From: Platycnemis pennipes
Lineage: Eukaryota; Arthropoda; Insecta; Odonata; Platycnemididae
Assembly (NCBI GenBank): GCA_933228895.1
Contig: OW121854.1
Coordinates: 58,756,609 to 58,820,608, forward strand
DNA: 64,000 nucleotides
Direction of reading: 5' to 3'
Position numbers and translations under genes: made by a program. How positions within the stretch are numbered: the stretch's first letter is position 1; each line of letters opens with the position of its first letter. Shown here in pieces: positions 57,601 through 64,000 of this stretch. Under the pieces are notes generated by a model. It worked only from the letters and a program-made list of their open reading frames with translations, did not search any database and was not told the origin of the DNA.

Positions 57601-59187
57601 TTCGTAAGATGAATTAATGCATGTAGCAGTCGTGAAATTCCACCTAACCCATTATAACTGGTAGAAGACTATCAACCAATCATCCAACTAGCATGCGATG
57701 AGTTTGTGATTATACAGAGTTACGTGTCTACTATTTGATGTGGGAGTAGCGTTCATGCCATCTGTAACGCCTTTCCCTTTCTGTTTACGCATAGGCAAAG
57801 AAATATAATTAGTCCATGAAACAGAATTTTTCGAATCTCTCTGCCCAGTTTTATCAGATAGCTAATATGACATGTGTAGTCGTAATATGATACCTAACCT
57901 TACAAACTCAGGCACAACTCGATGATAGGGACCAAAGCATTAATTCCGTCATACACGTTTCAGTTGGTACCTACTAAGCTTTTCGATCAGCTTTCTAAGC
58001 AAGTTACGGTCGGGTTGGCTTCTTTTGCTTGCATACAAATGACGTAAATTATGTAAAATAGATTGGGGGGAAAGAACCAAAATAAGAGCCAAACTGCATA
58101 GAAATATATTTTTCCGAATATATTTAATGTGTAATGATCGTACTATTATAGCAACTGTTACAAAAACGGTGAAAAACAAGGGGTACCTTTTTAGAAGGCC
58201 TACGACCCTGCAAATATCGTTTTATGGTCCAAGGAGAACGTGACAAAAGAGTTGGCTCTCTTGGGCTATGGGAGCATCTTAATAGGCGCCTATGTAGTGG
58301 CTGGGCGCCACCCCAGAAATACCTCCGTTCAGACTCATCCAGCCACTTGGACCTATTTCTTACCTCCTTCCGACGGTCTTTCTCCACATTAGAAAAAGAA
58401 CTTATGGTCGGTGGTCAGCCCTAGAGGAAGTTTCATTAGCAGGTTTGCCATAAAAACCCAGGCCTTAGATTTCTTTGAGAAAATCTCACTTCATTCATTA
58501 TCTGGCAATCATTCAAAAAAGGGTGGTGAACTTGAAAATTTAAAATCGTTGTGTCGATCGAGTTTATGTGCTCAGGATGTGCTTTTGACGTAAAACTTCT
58601 TTATTAGTCCAACTTTTTGACTAAAACATTCATATGGTCTAGACTGGAGACGTTTCCACTTCTAGATATAAGTGCTGGGAGAGAGAGGCTTGAAAAATTT
58701 CCTAAGTGAAAGAAATTTACTCGTTTTGTGTTTAAAATTATTATGATCTATTTCCTAGAATTATGTTACGTGAAGGTAACTTTTTTTAGAGACAGCGTTA
58801 TTTTGAAACAAAAACCGTAACACCAGAACCATCGTTCAAGTTTGATTTCCTACAACACTTTTTGAAAGAATTTCTAAAGTTTATAATAACATTTATGCAC
58901 ATACACGTCTCGAATGCTTGTACATACATAAGCTCCTCCAAAAGTAAGGGGAATATAGAGAACAGACTAAGAGAGTGAAAAGTCAAGAGAAGACACGAAC
59001 AGAGTAAAATATTTTCCTCTATTTACAAAATATTATCCTCTTTATGGCTTCTACGAAATAATACATATGTAGTATATACATATAAAACATACATATAAAA
59101 CTTTGCTGATGTAACTGGAGGGCTCTGAGAAACTACGTACTTTTCAGGACCACTTGCTGACCTACATATACACAGCACAGTAAATTA
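57601..59187. other. No recognised feature
   Basis: 58124-58440 is a GC-richer segment open on both strands (87 and 66 codons) with no recognised domain. The rest is AT-rich. Confidence 0.45.
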
Positions 59188-59485
59188 GAGAGTTCGGGTT
59201 GGTGTGGTGTTGAAAGTACTGACCGCCACGCGAGGTAGGTCGAGTTCTGACATCCACGTGAAATTCGAAGGACCTGGGTTCAAATCCCGGCACTAGTGGA
59301 TTTTTCATTGGTTTACCGGTCCCTACTCTAGTGCCTTTTAGAGAGGACTCCATTGTTCAGTACTCAGTTCGTCAGATGGGACGTTAAGCCGTGCTCTGTC
59401 TGCATTTCGTGAAGAGAAGGTCAATGCCGACGCCGGGTTTCTCTCCACCCTTCCTCGGTTCCCTGAAAACTCATACCTTTACCCG
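59188..59485 (+). repeat. SINE-A copy, longest
   Basis: Head GTTCGGGTTGGTGTGGTGTT at 59192, an extra stretch before the T-arm, B-box CTGGGTTCAAATCCCGG at 59274-59290, then TTTTCATTGGTTTACCGGTC, TCAGTACTCAGTTCGTC, ATGGGACGTTAAGCCGTG, GTGAAGAGAAGGTCAATGCC, GACGCCGGGTTTCTCTCCAC and the ending. It is the only plus-strand SINE-A in the window; the other four are on the minus strand. Confidence 0.9.
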
Positions 59486-59494
59486 GATACGTAC

Positions 59495-59640
59495 CGATCC
59501 TCTATGAAGTCGTATGAAATGTATGGAGCATTTAGTGAAAGATGTAAAAAAGAAGTGGCGACTGGACAATGTGAATGGCTAGCCCCGGGTAGAATCGAAT
59601 GGAGAGCTAAGTCAAACCAATCTTATTATTGACATTAAGT
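59495..59640 (+). mobile_element. Decayed L-beta LINE 3' end
   Basis: GRIEWRAKSNQSYY-type ending near 59595-59635 with a degenerate upstream stretch, then GTTGATGATGGG. It lies immediately after SINE-A. Confidence 0.65.
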
Positions 59641-60359
59641 GATATTGTTGATGATGGGTACAGCTTTGACCAGTGTTGACTATTCCAGTATATATAGTGG
59701 CTGTTAGTTATTAGTTAGCTAAGAATTCTATCTGAGTTATCCGGGTGTTTTCAAAGGAGAAGACGGTGGAGGGTGTTAGAAGCGGGGAAAATGGACGTGG
59801 GAGTGGAATGGCCAGCATTTCCGCAATCCCGGTTGCTCAGCGGGGAGGACATAGGTGGCGGAGTCTGCTCGTTCTTAATTTGGAGAAAGGAGCATATATT
59901 TTTGTTTTTATTTTTTTGTGGGGTTAGGTGTCTGTCCGGAAATTCATTCGGCTACAGCGAATGACTAGAACCGCGTGCTCTTCGTGGCCTTTTAATGAAG
60001 TGGAGTTCTCGCAAATCGTCACACGTTTTCGATTCTTCACGCCTGGGATCAAAGAGTTCTGTCGGTGTCGCAATCGTTCCAGGGCTCATTAACGCGTTAC
60101 TTCTTTCCATCTATTCTTATGCAGGAATAAGGAGGAGGTAAGAATGCCGGCAGATACCTGCTGGGGCTCATAAATATAATTGTTTTCGGCAAAAGAGCTG
60201 TGTTTGTTCATGTGGTTGGTGAATTTTTGATGAATAGATTTCCAATTGGTAAGTGGGATAGAGGGAAAGAATGGGTAGTATGGATTTCGGAATGACTTTT
60301 ACATTTAGATCATTTGCGTCCTACCTTTATTTTTGTTTGAGTTTGGTGGGTGATATGCG
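59641..60359. other. No recognised feature
   Basis: Unassigned. Confidence 0.5.
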
Positions 60360-60440
60360 TAACATGTTCTTTGCGAGCCACCATAGGGTGTGTGGCAGGT
60401 GGTGAAAGAAAACCATACATGCGTGGAACTTAGTCGTACA
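60360..60440 (-). mobile_element. CR1-like LINE 3' tail
   Basis: Minus strand: CATGTATGGTTTTCTTTCAC, CACCTGCCACACACCCTATG and GTGGCTCGCAAAGAACATG match the conserved end of the family at 30580-30640. Only the end is present. Confidence 0.8.
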
Positions 60441-61144
60441 TAGGTAATAAGCCATGGTAAAATGCTACTATTTCATTGAAAAATATTATAAATATAAGAG
60501 TGTCGTTCACATAATGACGGGATATATTCTTTGAAAAATGCAGTTCATTTATTTTAGCGACGTATGTACATTACACTTATTGATATTTAAGTGACGATTG
60601 CATGCGTGTATTTCATCCATAAAATCAAGGCTTAGGTAAGACAACACACGTTGGTCCCATGAAGTGGCGTGGAAGTTAAGCGATGAAAGACAGGTTGGAT
60701 GCCAAATGGACCGGACAGCCAAAGGGAATCCTCAAACGAAGAGGCCTCTGTGAGAGATGAAGGCGTAGTGAATGCCGATGCTAGGGGGAAGGTATGCGGA
60801 AGTTGTCCCCTTGAATGTGGAATGGGGGTCTCTGAAATGGGAGGTGCGGAATGCAATCTTGGAGCAGGAAGGGAGTCAATCGACTTCCATATACTGCCTT
60901 TGACCTATTAAAATCTAGAACCCAGAAATTCACTCCTGCGGTTTATCTGAGTCTCCCAAAGAGGCTACACCATGGATGAAACAAATTAACATTGGCTTTA
61001 AAACGACGAGGTGCATGGGCATGAAATCGCCAGCCGACTGGAAAATTGTGTGGTATTGAGGCCGAACACCATTGCCAGAATTCATTAGCGGGAAGGCGCA
61101 TCATTATTATTACGACTATGAAAGGTTTCTTGAGGAGGCCACAG
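60441..61144. other. No recognised feature
   Basis: Unassigned. 60640-60890 is GC-richer with frames open on both strands and no recognised product. Confidence 0.45.
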
Positions 61145-61205
61145 AGGTCAGGTCATAGCGCAGCGGACTTGCAACCCAACGGTAATGAATTGGAATTTTG
61201 CCTAG
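61145..61205 (+). repeat. Degenerate tRNA-like SINE head
   Basis: GTCATAGCGCAGCGGACTTG at 61153-61172 is a very good A-box (TAGCGCAGCGG). The expected B-box position holds only a decayed AATTGGAATTTTGCC. Confidence 0.4.
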
Positions 61206-62649
61206 GTCATAGGCATTGTGTGCGTCTTGGAATTACGTGTATGAATGCGATAGGTTAGATGTTGCGATATCTAATCTTTGCAGTTGGAACATTGAAAGAC
61301 GTAATCTACCAATAGTTTATCACCGGGTTCTGCGGTTATTATCTCATGAAGCTCACCGGAATCCTTTAACCCTTTAAAGCTATTCTAAAATGTCAATATA
61401 ATTGAAACAAAAAAACAGTAGGAAGAATAAAATCCTTAGAGACGTTGGTGTAGGTAGCTTTTAGTTTATCCCTTGCTTTAACCAAAGAATAAATGAAAAA
61501 TGAAGTATGGAAGAAAAATGGTCCATTAGAAGTAGGTACTATGCACCAGAAAAGAATCCTTTAGGTCAAACGCCCTCCGAATAATGGATTTTTCACGAAC
61601 ATAATTGAAAATAAAGGGAAGGAAAGACTCCTCCCCCTTCAAGGAAGCCCAAGGGATAAGTACATGGGCCAAATAAAACGGGATTTAGGAATGAATAAAT
61701 AGCAAGATGTTACTAATGAACGACGTGAAGTATGGAGGACTGAGGTTTAGCATTTTTAGGGTTAAAAAACGGTGAGTAAGTGAAAAAATTGGCTTACTCC
61801 CAGAGAAATTCTTTTGCTCATGCGTCTGCTGCGAATTATTCAAATATATGTGCTTTGACGCTACTCTAATTTTCACAAACCAATTTCGTCAAATCGAGAA
61901 GAACATTTTGTAGCCCTTTTTGGCGAGGGAAGGGAACTCCCAGATGAATTTACATTCCAAGTCGTTAACCGAAGCTTTATCTTATCTCTCGAAATCTTCA
62001 TGTCACCAGGAAACCATTAGGGTTACCTATGAAAGGCTAGAGTATGGAAATTCACCGAGTATTTTCCCTTGGATAAGTTTATTAAATCTCACAATTCAAA
62101 CACCACGATACATTCTCCTAGGTTGTCTACATGCCGTAGACTTTGGTTCCTCTCAAGTTCGTCAATATGCAGACATGTGGATTCTAAGAGGGAGAAGTCT
62201 TTCGTATCCCATGAGGTCCTGATTAAGACGTTGGCTTGTGGGCTCACGTACTTTGAATATGCTCCATTTTGTCGCTAAACCCTCTCCGATTGCAATTACG
62301 GGCACCGCTCTTTTCTCCAACGGTTTCTTTCCGCTACTTTCAATTCTTCCTCTTTCCAAATACCCGCAATTCCCAATTTGGCGAATCACCTCAGTTGTCG
62401 CTCTCCTCCTATAGTAACAGAGGCATACTGAACATAATCTTTAGACAAGCACAGATAATAACCTTGCTTGGAGATATTGACCTTGCTGAGACAAAAACCG
62501 GTGACCTCTAGGTTTCCAAATAGAGCTCTAACTCTAACTCTAGAGTTGGTTCAGAAAAAGCGAGACTGGGGAAAGAAGCTGACCTCATTACCGGGTTCAA
62601 GGCAAATTATGTCTTCTTCTTCTTCTAGCTTTCCAGATTTAGGCAATTT
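61206..62649. other. No recognised feature
   Basis: Unassigned. 62522-62550 has a CTCTAACTCTAACTCTAGAG microrepeat. The 100-codon frame 61920-62222 has no recognised domain. Confidence 0.45.
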
Positions 62650-63150
62650 GCCTGTTCCGGCTTCAAAATCGTAATCTCGGTCTCCCAACACTTCTTCTCC
62701 GTAAAGGCTTTTTATCTAAGGCCTTTCTGGGAATCCTTTCTAGAGACATGCGCTCAACATGTCCTTTCCAACTTTCTTCGTAAGTTATTGCTACTACTTC
62801 TAGTTGTTGCACTTCTAATTATTGCCTCAAACCTTAGTTTTTTATGTGGTGCTGGCGTGTTGGTACAGCCTTTCACAAGTCTAAAGAATTGCAATTATGA
62901 CGTTTCAATCCGTTTGAATCTCTTGTTCTACGTGTCCAGGCTTCTGATCCGTACAGTAGTGTGGGGACAGCCATTATTTTGTAAAATTTTATATGAGTTT
63001 CTTTTGCATTCTTTCCCTTCAGTGCTCTTCTTATAGTCCTACACATTCTTCGGTGGTTGGTCGTTTTCTTTCAAATGCCCTTGTCCTCTTCATAGGTTAT
63101 GTCACATCCTAAATATTTGAAGTATGATATCTGATGTAAGATATTATTAT
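62650..63150 (-). mobile_element. LINE reverse-transcriptase C-terminal relic (third family)
   Basis: Minus strand reads ISYFKYLGCDITYEEDKGI, TIRRALKGKNAKETHIKFYK, IMAVPTLLYGSEAWT, then in another frame LVKGCTNTPAPHK, SNNLRRKLERTC and a VGRPRLRF-like end. The order (KYLGC..., TLLYGSE.W, RRSVGRPRLRF) is that of a LINE family distinct from L-alpha and L-beta. Several frame changes; non-functional. Confidence 0.88.
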
Positions 63151-63528
63151 TTTAGTTCGGATTAGGTACTTTCCTAGAAATGCCATTGTCTTGGTAATAG
63201 GAGTAATTTTATATTTTAGTTCTGTTTATTTTCTCCCACACAACGCTGATTTTCCGCTTTTTCACCCCTTCGTTGGTTCTTATAACGCTCCATTCTCTAT
63301 GATCTCTTTAAAGTATCGAACCCTGTTTGAAGGGCATTTAAAGGAGATATTATTTGATTTTTCCCTTGGGTGTTAATTATATTATTTTGGAATTTAACGT
63401 CTTTAAAGGTTTGAATGTAACGAATTTAAACTACGTATTTGGTGAGTAAGTATCTTGTGTATCAACATATTATTTCAAACTCACAATCAAGCGACTTATC
63501 AGTATAAGTGATGCCCGTATTGTATATG
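63151..63528. other. No recognised feature
   Basis: Unassigned AT-rich sequence. Confidence 0.5.
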
Positions 63529-63662
63529 TTACCTGAAGAAGACACTACGTGTTGAAATCTAGGTTGTCCCAACAAAATTTACTGCGGAGTTCATTAAGTA
63601 CTTCTCTAATTTATCCATAATGGAAAACTTCCACCATATATAGCCGGAATTTGTTTCCTCTA
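63529..63662 (+). mobile_element. FB3-family unit, single forward copy
   Basis: CTGAAGA at 63533-63539, a GACACTACGTGTT hairpin and GAAAT, then CTAGGTTGTCCCAACAAAAT, GGAGTTCATTAAG, TTTATCCATAATGGAAAACT and CCGGAATTTGTTTCCTCTAT. It matches the longer unit of FB3 (minus strand 15506 to 15380) throughout. It is truncated just before the CTGAAGA motif, so there is no inverted partner. Confidence 0.85.
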
Positions 63663-64000
63663 TTACATATTTGGTGTTTGTTTGCGCTGTTGCGGATTTT
63701 ACACCGTTTATTTGACGGATATTTTAAATGCACTGAATTACACTATACTAAATATTTAATTAAAATTCCACTACTCCTTATATTATACCTTCTTACTCTC
63801 AGCTATAGTGCGAGCAGCGACAACTTCATCCTTGAGTATCGCGGTTAGTAAGCCCATGTGTCCGCGCCAGCCAAGCATTTCTTCTTGAGTCAGCCGCGAT
63901 GGCGGCTCAAGTACAGTCTAATCTCCTTGGCTTGGTCCCGTCCTCCCCCTTGGGCGTTATGCAATTTATGTACGGCCTCTTATTCGCCTTACCTTTCCTA
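63663..64000. other. No recognised feature
   Basis: 63880-63960 is GC-richer. Unassigned at the window edge. Confidence 0.5.

Overview
This window looks like intergenic or intronic chromosomal DNA from an animal, most probably an arthropod. It is AT-rich with scattered GC-richer patches. It has no operon-like coding, no ORF with convincing host-gene homology, and it is packed with eukaryotic retroposons: many 3' ends of non-LTR retrotransposons (LINEs), several tRNA-derived SINE families, a 5S rRNA-derived SINE family, two MITE-like DNA transposons and several fold-back elements. I could not identify the species and found no host exon, rRNA or intact tRNA gene I would defend.

Layout. 0-0.7 kb: a near-perfect 239-bp-arm palindrome (FB1). 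1.7-8 kb: relics of RTE/endonuclease-RT-type LINEs on both strands and two copies of a tRNA-derived SINE (SINE-B). 10.7-14.5 kb: a nested SINE cluster with two 5S-SINE copies and two SINE-A copies plus fold-back FB2. 15.4 kb: fold-back FB3. 16-25.6 kb: mostly unassigned, with two LINE relics. 25.6-27.8 kb: a dispersed repeat pair and a possible TIR element. 29.5-34.1 kb: two CR1-like LINE 3' ends in tandem orientation, a 5S-SINE inside a SINE-A, SINE-C and RTE-type relics. 37.6-38 kb: an unusual unique GC-rich block. 40.1 kb: hAT-type MITE. 41.9-45.3 kb: LINE relics, SINE-A and SINE-D. 47-48.9 kb: a Jockey/CR1-like LINE and fold-back FB4. 51.0 kb: a small TSD-flanked element with an internal tRNA-like promoter. 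52.4 kb: a second MITE. 53.6-63.7 kb: more LINE 3' ends, a long SINE-A copy and a second FB3-family copy.

The elements interact as parasites of one another. A SINE-A lies inside a 5S-SINE at 11.1 kb (13-bp target duplication), and a 5S-SINE lies inside a SINE-A at 31.3 kb (11-bp target duplication), so the two families overlapped in time. The most novel-looking signals are (i) the 5S rRNA-derived SINE family, (ii) fold-back elements of four unrelated sequences that all carry a CTGANGA-like/hairpin/GAAAC block in their arms, resembling the hammerhead-like motifs of Penelope-like elements and retrozymes, and (iii) the 203-bp element at 51.0 kb. All family names here (SINE-A, FB1 and so on) are local labels, and all similarities were judged by eye.
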